DNA of 64,000 nucleotides from Leifsonia sp. ku-ls. Its GTDB lineage: Bacteria > Actinomycetota > Actinomycetes > Actinomycetales > Microbacteriaceae. The notes under the pieces are model-generated. The model saw only the letters and a program-made list of their open reading frames with translations. It ran no database searches and was not told where the DNA came from. The translations under genes and the position numbers were made by a program. Positions 51,593-60,756 of this stretch are shown in pieces. The stretch spans positions 60,581 through 124,580 of the forward strand of contig QKXI01000012.1 in assembly GCA_003367665.1 (NCBI GenBank), read 5' to 3'. Each line of letters opens with the position of its first letter. The first letter of the stretch is position 1.

Positions 51593-52512
51593 CAGCGTGC
51601 TCCTTCCGGGTCGCGCGCCTCGGTGAGGGCGAGGAAGGCCTCGTCCATCGTGTGCGCGGTCACCTCGATGTCGTGGAGGTCGGGATGGGCGGCCAGCAGC
51701 GCGCGCAGCGTCGCGTCGGAGTCGTCGCTGACCAGGGTGAGGCGGTCTCCGTGGCGGTCGACGCTGCGCACGCCGGGGAGGGCGAGCAGCGCCGCCCGGC
51801 CGGACGGCGTCGCCGGGCTGTCGGCGGTCGCGCGGATGCGGCGTCCGGAGACGACGGCCTTCACCTCGGCGGGGGTGCCGTCGGCGACGATGCGGCCGCG
51901 CGCCATCATGACGATGCGGTCGGCGTACTCGTCGGCCTCGTCGAGGTAGTGGGTGGCGAACACGACCGTGCGCCCGGCGTCGGTGAACTCGCGCATCGAC
52001 TGCCAGAAGGTGCGCCGCGCCTCCACGTCCATCGCCGCGGTCGGCTCGTCGAGGAACAGCAGGTCGGGGTCGGAGACGACCGCGACGGCGAACCGGGCGC
52101 GCTGGAGCTGCCCGCCGGAGAGCTTGGAGACCCGCTGGCGGGCGATCTCGGTGCAGCGGGCCCGCTCCAGGGCCTCGGCGACGCTCAGCGGGTGCCGGTG
52201 CGCCGAGGCGACGAGCGCGACCGACTCGGCGACGGTCAGGGTGGGGAGCAGCGCGCCGCCCTGCAGCATGGCTCCGACGCGGCCGTCCCGGATGGCGGCG
52301 ATGGGCGCGGCGCCGAACAGCTGTGCGTCGCCGGAGGTCGGCCGGGCGAGCCCGAGGGCGAGGTCGATCGTCGTGGACTTGCCGGCGCCGTTGGGGCCGA
52401 GTAGGGCGACGACCTCGCCCGGATCGATGCGGAGGTCGACGCCGTCGACGGCCGTGAGCGCGCCGAAGCTTTTGCGCAGGCCGGTGAGGCGGATGGCGGG
52501 AGTCGTGTTCAC
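51592..52512 (-). CDS. ABC transporter ATP-binding protein
   Basis: 306 aa. Walker A GPNGAGKST near residues 39-47, signature LSGGQLQRARFA, Walker B LLFLDEPTAAMD and switch His in FATHYLDEADEYADRIV. A C-terminal domain of about 90 residues resembles that of DrrA-like exporters. GTG 52512 opens the four-gene operon ATPase-permease-kinase-regulator, the layout of self-regulated antimicrobial or envelope-stress exporters. Confidence 0.94.
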   Translation of the reverse strand: MNTTPAIRLTGLRKSFGALTAVDGVDLRIDPGEVVALLGPNGAGKSTTIDLALGLARPTSGDAQLFGAAPIAAIRDGRVGAMLQGGALLPTLTVAESVALVASAHRHPLSVAEALERARCTEIARQRVSKLSGGQLQRARFAVAVVSDPDLLFLDEPTAAMDVEARRTFWQSMREFTDAGRTVVFATHYLDEADEYADRIVMMARGRIVADGTPAEVKAVVSGRRIRATADSPATPSGRAALLALPGVRSVDRHGDRLTLVSDDSDATLRALLAAHPDLHDIEVTAHTMDEAFLALTEARDPEGAR

Positions 52513-52580
52513 CCTCTCAGCGTGCCGTCGCGGCGGGAGGCGTGCGCAGGGCGGGTGTCAGGATCCGGGGGTGACGTTTG

Positions 52581-53843
52581 TCACGGCCGCGCGTCGCGCA
52601 TCCCGGCCGCCCGCACCAGGCCGAGGACGCCCGCGATGCCGCCGCCGGTGAGCAGCAGGCCGCCGAGGAGGAAGGCGAGGTCCTGTCCGACGTTGGTGAG
52701 CGTTCCCGTGCCGGTGGCCGTCGGGTCGCTCTCGGGCAGTGCGGAGGACACGCTCGGCCCCGCTGCTACGACGGTGCCGCCGCCCGGGGCGAGCGGTCCG
52801 ACGGAGGCGGCCGCGGCCGGCGCCGTCGGCACGGCCGGGAGGAGGACGGTCGCGGAAGCCGTCGTGACGGCGGTGGATGCCCGCTGCAGCAGCACGAAGA
52901 AGGTGGCGGCGGGCGCTCCGGCGGCGCGCACGGCAAGCGGCACGCGGACGGTGGCGGAGCTCTGCCCGGCGACCAGCGTCACGGTCGTCGCGAGGGGGGT
53001 GTAGTCGACGCCCGCGCGGGCCGAACCGTCGGCGGTCATGACATCGACCGTCGCCTCCCCATCGGCGGACGCGCGGGAGACGGTGACCAGGACGCTGCTG
53101 CTCCCGCTCACGACGGAGTCGACGGCGACGGCGAGGGGCGCGCTGGCAGCCGTGGCGGTGAAATCCGCGGTGCCGGTCGAGCCCAGCAGCGGCGAACCCT
53201 GCGCCGGCTGGTACGTCGCCGTCACGGTGTGCGCGCCGACGCTCGCGACCGGGAGCTCGGCGCGCGCGACGCCGGTCGCCGACACGGTGGCGGTCACGGG
53301 CGCCGCGCCGTCCAGCGCGAACGTCACCGTGCCGGTGTCCGGGGCGGCGAGCAGCATCCGGGTGACCGCGGCCGACACGGCGACCGTGCCTCCAGCGGAG
53401 ACGCGGTCGGGGACGCTGACCGCGACCGCCGTCGCCGCGGTGCAGGCGGGAGCGCCCGTGAAGCCGGCGACCGAGCCGCCGAGGCGCCAGGCGAGGTCGG
53501 GCTCGGCGGCGGCGTCCACGGTGAGCAGCCAGACGCCGTGGTGCTCCCCCGGCGCGAACGCGGTCGGCTGGCCGCGGTCGGCGGCGCCCGAGGTCAGGTC
53601 GTTCGCGCCGGAGCCCGCCGGGATGGTGACGAGGGCGGACGCCGAGGAGCGGTAGCCGAGCACGACCGTGCGAGCGGAGACCGCGCCGAGCGGGGCGTCC
53701 TGCACGCAGTCCACCAGCGGCACGACGGCGGCCTCGGGCGGGGGCGCGGGTGCGGCAGCGGCGGGGGCAGCGCCGAGCAGCGCGCCGATGCCCGCGAGGG
53801 TGAGCGCGCACGCCAGACGGAGGCGGGCGTGCGGTCGGCTCAC
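52581..53843 (-). CDS. Secreted Ig-like/Calx-beta repeat protein with C-terminal membrane anchor
   Basis: 420 aa. Sec signal peptide (LACALTLAGIGALLGAAPAAAAP) at residues 10-32; a bacterial Ig-like domain at about 140-232 (GTVTFALDGAAPVTATVSATGVA ... VTATYQPAQGSPLLGS); a Calx-beta-type domain near 235-315 (DYTPLATTVTLVAGQSSATVRVPL). A Pro/Ala linker is followed by a hydrophobic helix and an Arg-rich end. LTNVGQD before the helix looks like an eroded LAxTGxD sorting signal but lacks the Thr, so stable membrane anchoring is more likely than sortase attachment. Surface function unknown. Confidence 0.82.
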   Translation of the reverse strand: MSRPHARLRLACALTLAGIGALLGAAPAAAAPAPPPEAAVVPLVDCVQDAPLGAVSARTVVLGYRSSASALVTIPAGSGANDLTSGAADRGQPTAFAPGEHHGVWLLTVDAAAEPDLAWRLGGSVAGFTGAPACTAATAVAVSVPDRVSAGGTVAVSAAVTRMLLAAPDTGTVTFALDGAAPVTATVSATGVARAELPVASVGAHTVTATYQPAQGSPLLGSTGTADFTATAASAPLAVAVDSVVSGSSSVLVTVSRASADGEATVDVMTADGSARAGVDYTPLATTVTLVAGQSSATVRVPLAVRAAGAPAATFFVLLQRASTAVTTASATVLLPAVPTAPAAAASVGPLAPGGGTVVAAGPSVSSALPESDPTATGTGTLTNVGQDLAFLLGGLLLTGGGIAGVLGLVRAAGMRDARP

Positions 53844-53849
53844 AGCGTC

Positions 53850-53855
53850 ACTCTA
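53850..53855 (-). promoter_or_regulatory. -10 box of the secreted Ig-like protein gene
   Basis: TAGAGT on the minus strand, 6 nt before GTG 53843; probable leaderless start. Confidence 0.55.
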
Positions 53856-53914
53856 GCGGCGGCGTCGGTCGGGCCGCTCGGCCCAGAAAGGGTGACGCGC
53901 CGCGCCGCGGACGG

Positions 53915-55033
53915 TCAGGCGTAGGCGCCGACGAGCCGGACGGCCCCGCCGTCGACGCCCTTGGCTCCCTGCTCGAAGCCGGTGAGGTCGTGCGCGGCGG
54001 TCGAGACGGTTCCTGCGCGCCAAGTGGGGATGCCGTCGGCCGTGATCGCGGCGGCCACGGCGTCGGCCGCTTCCGGGGCGACGACGGCGAACATCCCGAT
54101 GCCGAGATTCCAGGTGCCCTCGCTCGACTCCAGGCTCGTGCCGGCGAGGTCGCTCAGGATGCGGAACACCGGGGTGGGCGACCACGTCGAGCGGTCCACC
54201 TCCACCCACGAGCCGACCGGGAGGACGCGGGCGAGGTTCGCCGCGATGCCGCCGCCGGTGACGTGGCTGAGCGCGTGGACGGCGCCGGCGAGCGACGCGT
54301 CCTGCAGCACACGCAGCAGGGGCGCGGTGTAGAGGCGGGTGGGCTCGAGCAGCGCCTCGCCGACGGTGCCGCCGAAGTCGTCCGAGTGGTCGGTGAAGCC
54401 GATGCCGCGCGCGGCGAGGATGTGGCGCACCAGCGAGAAGCCGTTGGAGTGCAGGCCGGACGAGGCGAGAGCGAGCACGACGTCGCCGTCCTGGACGCGG
54501 TCGGCGCCGAGCACCGCATCCGCCTCGACCGCACCGACGGCCGCGCCGGCGACGTCGTAGTCGTCGGGGCCGAGCAGGCCCGGGTGCTCGGCGGTCTCGC
54601 CGCCGACCAGGGCCGTTCCGGTCTGCTCGCACGCCCGTGCGATGCCCTCGACGATCGCGGCGATGCGCTCCGGCACCACCCGGCCGCAGGCGATGTAGTC
54701 GGTCATGAACAGCGGCCGCGCGCCGACCACGACGATGTCGTCGACGACCATCCCGACCAGGTCCTGGCCGATGGTGTCGTGCTTGTCGAGCGCCTGCGCG
54801 ATGGCGACCTTCGTGCCGACGCCGTCGGTGGACGTGGCCAGCAGCGGCCGGCGGAAGTCGCGCAGGAAGGACGCGTCGAACAGCCCGGCGAACCCGCCCA
54901 CGCCGCCGAGCACCTCCGGTCCGTGGGTGCGACCGACCGCGGCCTTCATCAGCTCGACGGCCCGGTCACCGGCCGCGGTGTCGACGCCGGCGGCGGCGTA
55001 GGAGGCGGACGAGGAAGCGGTGGAGTCGGTCAC
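53915..55033 (-). CDS. purM: Phosphoribosylformylglycinamidine cyclo-ligase (AIR synthetase)
   Basis: 372 aa. ATP-dependent ring closure of FGAM to AIR, step 5 of purine synthesis. Signatures: SYAAAGVDTAAGDRAVELMK, LLATSTDGVGTKVAIAQ, DLVGMVVDDIVVVGARPLFMTDY, ALVGGETAEHPG and HVTGGGIAANLARVLP. It lies 22 nt after purF on the same strand, but TACGAT-N6-GTG at its start indicates an additional leaderless promoter of its own. Confidence 0.96.
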   Translation of the reverse strand: MTDSTASSSASYAAAGVDTAAGDRAVELMKAAVGRTHGPEVLGGVGGFAGLFDASFLRDFRRPLLATSTDGVGTKVAIAQALDKHDTIGQDLVGMVVDDIVVVGARPLFMTDYIACGRVVPERIAAIVEGIARACEQTGTALVGGETAEHPGLLGPDDYDVAGAAVGAVEADAVLGADRVQDGDVVLALASSGLHSNGFSLVRHILAARGIGFTDHSDDFGGTVGEALLEPTRLYTAPLLRVLQDASLAGAVHALSHVTGGGIAANLARVLPVGSWVEVDRSTWSPTPVFRILSDLAGTSLESSEGTWNLGIGMFAVVAPEAADAVAAAITADGIPTWRAGTVSTAAHDLTGFEQGAKGVDGGAVRLVGAYA

Positions 55034-55039
55034 CGCTCC

Positions 55040-55045
55040 ATCGTA
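55040..55045 (-). promoter_or_regulatory. -10 box of purM
   Basis: TACGAT on the minus strand, 6 nt before GTG 55033, in the purF-purM gap. Confidence 0.55.
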
Positions 55046-55055
55046 TCGGGGCGGG

Positions 55056-56633
55056 CTACTCCTGGCGGCCGGGGTCGCCGTAGGAGAGCAGGGGCTCGTA
55101 CTCGGCGTCGGGGCCGGGCTCGCAGCCGTCGGAGGTGGCGTCGGAGCCGTCGTCGGTGGGCGCGACAGCGGCGGCGGGGCGCTCCAGCAGGTTCTTGCCG
55201 AGGTGGTGCGCGTCCGGCAGCTCGATCGGGTACTTGCCGGTGAAGCACGCGGTGCACAGGCGCTCGCGCGGCTGCTCGGTGGCGCCGATCATCCCGTCCT
55301 CGGACAGGTAGCCGAGGCTGTCCGCGCCGATCGACTGGCGCACCTCCTCCACCCCGAGGCCGGTCGCGATCAGCTCGGCGCGGGAGGCGAAGTCGATGCC
55401 GTAGAAGCAGGGCCAGGTGATGGGCGGGCTGGAGATGCGCACGTGCACCTCGGCGGCGCCCGCCTCCCGCAGCATGGACACCAGGGCGCGCTGCGTGTTG
55501 CCGCGCACGATCGAGTCGTCGACGACCACGAGCCGCTTGCCCTTGATGACCTCCTTCAGCGGGTTCAGCTTCAGCTTGATGCCCCGCTGGCGGATGGTCT
55601 GCGACGGCTGGATGAACGTGCGGCCGACGTACGAGTTCTTCACCAGGCCCTGCCCGAACGGGATGCCGGACGCCTGCGCGTACCCGATCGCCGCCGGCGT
55701 GCCGGACTCGGGCGTCGGGATGACCAGGTCGGCCTCCACCTCGTGCTCGCGCGCCAGCTGGCGGCCCATCTCGACCCGCGCCTCGTAGACGCCGCGTCCG
55801 GCGATCGTGGTGTCGGGGCGGGCGAGGTAGACGTACTCGAAGACGCATCCGGCGCGCTTCTCGGCGGCGAAGCGCTGCGATCGGAGGCCGTTCTCGTCGA
55901 TGGCGATCAGCTCGCCCGGCTCGACCTCGCGCACGAAGCTGGCGCCGACGATGTCCAGCGCCGCGGTCTCGGAGGCGACCACCCAGCCGCGCTCCAGTCG
56001 GCCGAGCACCAGCGGACGGACGCCCTGCGGGTCGCGCGCGGCGTACAGCGTGTGCTCGTCCATGAAGACGAGGCAGAAGGCGCCGCGCAGCTTGGGCAGC
56101 ACCTCCAGCGCGGTCGACTCCAGCGTGTGGTCGAGGTCGCCGGTGAGCAGGGCCGTGACGACCGCGGTGTCGGTGGTGTTGCCGCGGGAGAGCTCGCCGT
56201 CGTGCTGCGGGTAGCGCTCGTGCACCAGCTGCATCAGCTCGGCGGTGTTGGTCAGGTTGCCGTTGTGGCCGAGCGCGACGGTGCCGCTGGCGGTCGAGCC
56301 GAGCGTCGGCTGCGCGTTCTGCCAGCTGGAGGCGCCGGTGGTGGAGTAGCGCGTGTGGCCGACGGCGATGTGGCCGGGCAGCGAGTTCAGCGCGTTCTCG
56401 TTGAAGACCTGCGAGACCAGGCCCATGTCTTTGTAGATGAGGATCTTGTCGCCGTCGCTCGTCGCGATGCCGGCCGACTCCTGCCCGCGGTGCTGCAGGG
56501 CGTAGAGGCCGAAGTAGCTGAGCTTCGCGACCTCCTCGCCGGGAGCCCAGACGCCGAAGACGCCGCAGGCGTCCTGCGGCCCCTTCTCGCCGGGAAGAAG
56601 ATCGTGACTGAGAAGACCGTCGCCTCCGGCCAC
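55056..56633 (-). CDS. purF: Amidophosphoribosyltransferase
   Basis: 525 aa. Transfers the glutamine amide to PRPP, the committed purine step. A 22-residue propeptide (ending GPQDA) precedes catalytic Cys23 in CGVFGVW; HRGQESAG and HTRYSTTG belong to the glutaminase domain, and VVVDDSIVRGNT is the PRPP loop. Cysteines in CVFEYVYLARPD, CFYGIDFA and CTACFTGKYP match the 4Fe-4S ligands of the Bacillus-type enzyme. The 40 residues after the last motif are acidic and poorly conserved. GTG 56633. Confidence 0.96.
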   Translation of the reverse strand: MAGGDGLLSHDLLPGEKGPQDACGVFGVWAPGEEVAKLSYFGLYALQHRGQESAGIATSDGDKILIYKDMGLVSQVFNENALNSLPGHIAVGHTRYSTTGASSWQNAQPTLGSTASGTVALGHNGNLTNTAELMQLVHERYPQHDGELSRGNTTDTAVVTALLTGDLDHTLESTALEVLPKLRGAFCLVFMDEHTLYAARDPQGVRPLVLGRLERGWVVASETAALDIVGASFVREVEPGELIAIDENGLRSQRFAAEKRAGCVFEYVYLARPDTTIAGRGVYEARVEMGRQLAREHEVEADLVIPTPESGTPAAIGYAQASGIPFGQGLVKNSYVGRTFIQPSQTIRQRGIKLKLNPLKEVIKGKRLVVVDDSIVRGNTQRALVSMLREAGAAEVHVRISSPPITWPCFYGIDFASRAELIATGLGVEEVRQSIGADSLGYLSEDGMIGATEQPRERLCTACFTGKYPIELPDAHHLGKNLLERPAAAVAPTDDGSDATSDGCEPGPDAEYEPLLSYGDPGRQE

Positions 56634-56662
56634 AGCGGACCCCTTTCAGGAAGTCGGGATGT

Positions 56663-57079
56663 TCAGCTCTGGGTGTCGCTCTGAGTGGTGCTGGTGCCGG
56701 GCTCCGGCTGCGAGCCCTCCTGCCGCGCGGGCGGCTCGGCGGACTCGGGGACGCGCACGTCGATTCTATCCGCCCGCACGGTGCGCGCCCGCCGGCCGGT
56801 GGCTCGGTCGGCCAGCAGCGCCACGACGGCCCCGACCGCGACCCCGACGGCGACGCCGATGGCCAGCAGGAATCCGAACACGGAACCGCGGTCGTAGGTG
56901 GGGTTCTCGGGGAACGAGAAGGTGAGGACGAGCGCGACGATCGCGAAGAGCACGGCGCCGGCGATCATGAACCGGAAGTACCGCGGCGAGCGCCGCACGC
57001 GCACCTCGGCGGGGGTGACCGTCTCCTCTGCGCGCGGCTCTGGCTCTTCCGCGCGCGGCGGTTCCGGGGTGTCGCTCAT
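56663..57079 (-). CDS. Small two-helix membrane protein, hypothetical
   Basis: 138 aa. An acidic N-terminus (about 35 residues), helices at about 47-68 (FMIAGAVLFAIVALVLTFSF) and 78-102 (SVFGFLLAIGVAVGVAVGAVVALLA), and a charged C-terminal tail. Found next to pur genes in related genomes as far as I recall, function unknown. ATG 57079 is preceded by GACAAT-N6, so probably leaderless; an open reading continuing upstream lacks support. It may be co-transcribed with purF, 29 nt on. Confidence 0.75.
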   Translation of the reverse strand: MSDTPEPPRAEEPEPRAEETVTPAEVRVRRSPRYFRFMIAGAVLFAIVALVLTFSFPENPTYDRGSVFGFLLAIGVAVGVAVGAVVALLADRATGRRARTVRADRIDVRVPESAEPPARQEGSQPEPGTSTTQSDTQS

Positions 57080-57085
57080 GCGTCC

Positions 57086-57091
57086 ATTGTC
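57086..57091 (-). promoter_or_regulatory. -10-like box of the small membrane protein gene
   Basis: GACAAT on the minus strand, 6 nt before ATG 57079, identical to the box at 39754. Confidence 0.4.
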
Positions 57092-57126
57092 CCAGACCGA
57101 ACCTGGGCGGCAGACCGATGCCCGCC

Positions 57127-57483
57127 TCAGTACCGCAGCGGCACCAGCCCCTCCAGCGACGCCCGCTGCCCCGACGCGTGGATGCTGCCCGACGCCACCC
57201 CGTCCTCCCAGCCGAGCGCACCCGACGCCAGCGCGAGGAACGTCGCGGCGTCGGTCTCGATGACGTTGGGCGGCGTCCCTCGCGTGTGCCGCGGTCCCGG
57301 GATGCACTGCACCGCGCCGAACGGCGGCACGCGTACCTCCACGGTGTTGCCGGGCGCGCGCTCCGCCAGCAGCTGGAGCAGGTAGCGCACGGCGGTCGCC
57401 GTGGTGTTGCGGTCGGCGTCGCCCGCGACGGCGGCGCGCACGGCGGGGCCGCCGACCTCGTCCGCGATCTTCGCTCTGGCCAT
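57127..57483 (-). CDS. Sterol-carrier (SCP2-like) family protein
   Basis: 118 aa. AVRYLLQLLAERAPGNTVEVRVPPFGAVQCIPG and ASGSIHASGQRASLEGLVPL fit the small SCP2-like proteins found beside purD in actinobacteria. SCP2 folds bind lipids, but the ligand of this short version is not known. ATG 57483 lies 42 nt from the divergent purD start. Genes downstream on the same strand are the small membrane protein and purFM. Confidence 0.75.
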   Translation of the reverse strand: MARAKIADEVGGPAVRAAVAGDADRNTTATAVRYLLQLLAERAPGNTVEVRVPPFGAVQCIPGPRHTRGTPPNVIETDAATFLALASGALGWEDGVASGSIHASGQRASLEGLVPLRY

Positions 57484-57512
57484 GGGGACCATTCTTCCAC
57501 GCCCGAGTTCTC

Positions 57513-57518
57513 TAGCAT
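57513..57518 (+). promoter_or_regulatory. -10 box of purD
   Basis: TAGCAT, 7 nt before GTG 57526. Supports GTG 57526 rather than ATG 57517 as start, because that ATG overlaps the box itself. Confidence 0.6.
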
Positions 57519-57525
57519 GGGGGGC

Positions 57526-58779
57526 GTGAAGATCCTCATCCTCGGTTCCGGTGCCCGTGAGCACGCCATCATCACCGCGCTGCTGGCCGAGGAGGTGCGG
57601 CACGACATCGTCGCCGCACCCGGCAACGCCGGCATCGCGCAGGACGTGCGCGTGGAGCCGGGCCTCGACCCGCTCGACGGGCAGGCGGTGACCGAGTACG
57701 CGATCGAGCACGGCATCGAGCTGGTCGTGATCGGCCCGGAGGCGCCGCTCGTCGCGGGGGTCGCCGACCCGCTGCGCACGCGCGGCATCCCGGTCTTCGG
57801 GCCGGGCAAAGCGGCGGCGCAGCTGGAGGGGTCGAAGGCGTTCGCCAAGCGGATCATGGATGCCGCGGGCGTCCCCACCGGCCGCGCCGTGCGGGCCGAG
57901 ACGCTGGCGGAGGCGGAGCGCGCGCTCGACGAGTTCGGGTCGCCGTACGTCGTGAAAGCCGACGGGCTCGCCGCGGGCAAAGGCGTGCTCGTCACGGAGG
58001 ACCGCGCGGCCGCCGTGGAGCACGCGACGCACTGGCTGCGGCACGGCGGAGTGCTGGTGGAGGAGTTCCTCGACGGGCAGGAGGTGTCGCTGTTCCTCGT
58101 CAGCGACGGGCACGACGTGCTGCCGCTGTCGCCCGCGCAGGACTACAAGCGCCTCCTCGACGGCGACGCCGGGCCGAACACCGGCGGGATGGGCGCCTAC
58201 TCCCCGCTCCCCTGGCTGCCCGAGAACTTCGTCGACGAGGTGATCGAGACCATCGCGCTGCCGACCGTCCGCACCCTGGCGAAGGAGCAGACGCCGTTCA
58301 TCGGACTGCTCTACTGCGGCCTCATCCTGACCTCCCGCGGCATCCGCGTGATCGAGTTCAACGCGCGCTTCGGCGACCCGGAGACGCAGGTCGTGCTCCC
58401 TCGCCTGGTCACGCCGCTGTCGACGCTGCTCTACGCGGCGGCGACGGGCGGGCTCGGCGGGATGCCGCGTCCCGAGTTCGCGCTCGACACCGCCGTCACG
58501 GTGGTGCTCGCCAGCGAGGGCTACCCGGAGGCGCCGATCACCGGCCGGCCCATCACCGGCCTGGCCGAGGCGGCCGGCGTTCCGGAGGTGACGATCGCGC
58601 ACGCCGCGACCGCGCGCGACGACAGCGGCGCCCTCGTCGCAACGGGCGGCCGGGTGCTCTCCGTGGTCGCCCGCGGCACCGGCTTCGCCGAGGCCCGCGC
58701 CCGCGCCTACGAGGCGCTGCACCACATCCACCTCGAAGGCGCCCACTACCGCACCGACATCGCCGCCCGCGTCTCCTGA
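57526..58779 (+). CDS. purD: Phosphoribosylamine-glycine ligase
   Basis: 417 aa ATP-grasp enzyme; joins glycine to phosphoribosylamine (step 2 of purine synthesis). VKILILGSGAREHAI at the N-terminus, GPEAPLVAGVAD, KADGLAAGKGV, NTGGMGAYSP and EFNARFGDPETQ are diagnostic. I start at GTG 57526, where homologues begin and where a leaderless -10 sits 7 nt upstream; an in-frame ATG lies three codons earlier. The gene ends before the 58794-58856 hairpin. Confidence 0.95.
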   Translation: MKILILGSGAREHAIITALLAEEVRHDIVAAPGNAGIAQDVRVEPGLDPLDGQAVTEYAIEHGIELVVIGPEAPLVAGVADPLRTRGIPVFGPGKAAAQLEGSKAFAKRIMDAAGVPTGRAVRAETLAEAERALDEFGSPYVVKADGLAAGKGVLVTEDRAAAVEHATHWLRHGGVLVEEFLDGQEVSLFLVSDGHDVLPLSPAQDYKRLLDGDAGPNTGGMGAYSPLPWLPENFVDEVIETIALPTVRTLAKEQTPFIGLLYCGLILTSRGIRVIEFNARFGDPETQVVLPRLVTPLSTLLYAAATGGLGGMPRPEFALDTAVTVVLASEGYPEAPITGRPITGLAEAAGVPEVTIAHAATARDDSGALVATGGRVLSVVARGTGFAEARARAYEALHHIHLEGAHYRTDIAARVS

Positions 58780-58793
58780 CCCGCGCCCCCACC

Positions 58794-58856
58794 CATCGGT
58801 TCCTCGGTTAATCCGTGTGCAGGCCGCGTGTCGGCGGATTAAGTGAGGAACCGATG
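58794..58856. terminator. Long hairpin between purD and the alditol oxidase gene
   Basis: 22-bp arms (58794-58815 and 58835-58856) with two mismatches and a 19-nt loop. Right arm shares the 16-nt core CGGATTAAGTGAGGAA with 21743-21758. Convergent setting; probable bidirectional terminator. Confidence 0.82.
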
Positions 58857-58875
58857 CAGTGGAAGGGGGGCAGGG

Positions 58876-60120
58876 TCAGGGGAGGAGGCGGGTGAGGTAG
58901 CGGTTGCGGAAGCGGCCGGCGGGGTCGAAGCGCGCGGCGAGGGACGCGAAGTCGGCGAGGCGCGGGTAGAGGGTCGGGACGATGCCGTCGCGGTCGAGGA
59001 AGAGCTTGCCCCAGTGCGGCCGGGCGCCCAGCGGCAGCAGCTCCGCCTCCAGCTGCGGGAGCACCGCCTCCACGCCCTCCTGGTCTCGCACCCAGGTGAA
59101 GTGGATGCCGACGACGTCGGTCTCGTAGGCGCTCGACAGCCACAGCCGGTCGGCCGCGACCGTGCGGATCTCGGAGATCTGCAGCAGCGGCGCCACCACC
59201 GGCGCCAGCCGCCGCACGGCCTCGATCGCCTCCACCGCCCGTGCCCGCGGCACCAGGTACTCCGACTGGATCTCCTCGCCGTTCGACGGGGTGAACGCGA
59301 AGCGGAAGTGCGCCAGCCGCTCGCTCCACGGCCCGACGACGCCGAGCTGCTCCGTCGTGTTGCGCACGTCCATGGTCGGGATCATGTGGCGCGGCTCGGT
59401 CAGCGCGGGCGCGCCGAAGAAGTCGTCGCCGATGAGCGGCTCGACCCCGTCGAGCTCCTTCAGCCAGGCGAGCGAGACCGCGTCCTCGTCCCAGGTCGTG
59501 AACAGGCTGACGCTGTAGGCGGCGGAGGTGACCTCGTCGAGGCGGCCGAGCACCGCGTCCCACGGCACGCCGCCGAACAGCCGCTGCCTCGCGTCGTAGG
59601 TGGGGCGGATGTCGAGGGTGACCTCGGTCACGACGCCGAGCGCGCCGAGGCCGACCACGGCGCCGTCGAAGCCATCGTCACCGCGGCGCAGGTCGACCAG
59701 CTCCCCGGCGCCGTCCAGGATTCGAAGGCCCGAGACCGCGGTCGCCAGGTTCCCGTTGCGGTCGCCCGAGCCGTGGGTCGCGGTGGCGATGGCGCCCGCG
59801 ACCGAGATGTGCGGGAGCGACGCCAGGTTGTGCAGCGCCCAGCCGGCCTCCTGCAGCGCCTGCGCGAGGTCGCCGTAGCGGACCCCTCCCCCGACCGTCA
59901 CGGTGCGGGCCGCCTCGTCGATGCGGATGTCGCCCGGCAGGTCGCCCGTGCTGATCAGCAGGCCGGGCGTGTCGGCCAGGTCGTTGAAGGAGTGCCGGGT
60001 GCCGAGCGCGCGCACCTCCGGGGCGCCGAGGACGAGGTCGCGCAACTCCTCCACCGACCGCGGCCGCGCCACGGACGCCGCCCGGTACTCGTAGTTGCCC
60101 GCCCAGTTCTGCTCGGTCAT
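58876..60120 (-). CDS. FAD-linked alditol/xylitol-oxidase-type enzyme
   Basis: 414 aa, close to the 418 aa of Streptomyces AldO. A PCMH-type FAD domain with GTRHSFNDLADT (His43, equivalent to the His that binds FAD covalently in AldO) and ISVAGAIATATHGSG; the C-terminal ALO domain ends in RPHWGKLFLD. Oxidises the C1 hydroxyl of polyols such as xylitol or sorbitol with O2, giving H2O2. Alternative labels are D-arabinono- or L-gulono-lactone oxidase. ATG 60120 has GAGGAGG upstream. Confidence 0.88.
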   Translation of the reverse strand: MTEQNWAGNYEYRAASVARPRSVEELRDLVLGAPEVRALGTRHSFNDLADTPGLLISTGDLPGDIRIDEAARTVTVGGGVRYGDLAQALQEAGWALHNLASLPHISVAGAIATATHGSGDRNGNLATAVSGLRILDGAGELVDLRRGDDGFDGAVVGLGALGVVTEVTLDIRPTYDARQRLFGGVPWDAVLGRLDEVTSAAYSVSLFTTWDEDAVSLAWLKELDGVEPLIGDDFFGAPALTEPRHMIPTMDVRNTTEQLGVVGPWSERLAHFRFAFTPSNGEEIQSEYLVPRARAVEAIEAVRRLAPVVAPLLQISEIRTVAADRLWLSSAYETDVVGIHFTWVRDQEGVEAVLPQLEAELLPLGARPHWGKLFLDRDGIVPTLYPRLADFASLAARFDPAGRFRNRYLTRLLP

Positions 60121-60299
60121 CGGTCCTCCTCGATCCGTTCGGGAAGCGGACTCGGCCTCCCTCGACTCGTCCCAGTCTAGGGAGGCGGCAGCCCCCGGCC
60201 GGGCCGCTCCGAGCGGCCGAAAGAGTGCATAGCCAGGCCCGCCGAGCCCGCAGTATGGTGCCCGTGAACAGCGGGGTGGGCCGCGGGAAAGGAGCCGAG

Positions 60300-60746
60300 A
60301 TGGCCGAATTCGAGTACGGTCCGGCGGAGTTCATGGTCGCGCAGTTCGACACGGACAGACCGTCGGCAGGGGTCGTCGAGGCGATCCTCGATCTGGTCGA
60401 GAGCGGCACCGTCCGCCTGCTCGACCTGGTCTTCATCGAGCGGCACGCCGACGGCGGTGTCGACATCATCGAGCTGGAGGAGATCGACGACGAGATCGGG
60501 CTGACCGACATCACCCTCGACGCGAGCGGGATCGCCGGCGACGAGGACGTGCAGCAGATCGCGGAGCTGCTCCAGCCGGGATCGACCGGCGCGATCCTCG
60601 TGATCGAGCACCTGTGGGCGAAGGAGCTGGCGAGCCGCTTCTTCGAGTCGGGAGGGGTCGTGCTGCACAGCGAGCGCATCCCGGCGCCGGTGCTGAACGC
60701 GGTGGCGGCGGAAGCGTACGACGAACTCGAGACCACGGAGAGCTGA
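60300..60746 (+). CDS. DUF6325/DUF1269-like protein
   Basis: 148 aa acidic protein. Begins MAEFEYGPAEFMVAQFD and contains GTVRLLDLVFIERHADGGVDIIELEEIDD and GSTGAILVIEHLWAKELA, a domain duplicated in some stress-associated membrane proteins; here without membrane helices. ATG 60300 has GAAAGGAG 5 nt before it. The SHOCT protein gene follows 10 nt later, so they form a two-gene operon. Function unknown. Confidence 0.82.
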   Translation: MAEFEYGPAEFMVAQFDTDRPSAGVVEAILDLVESGTVRLLDLVFIERHADGGVDIIELEEIDDEIGLTDITLDASGIAGDEDVQQIAELLQPGSTGAILVIEHLWAKELASRFFESGGVVLHSERIPAPVLNAVAAEAYDELETTES

Positions 60747-60756
60747 GGAGGAGACC

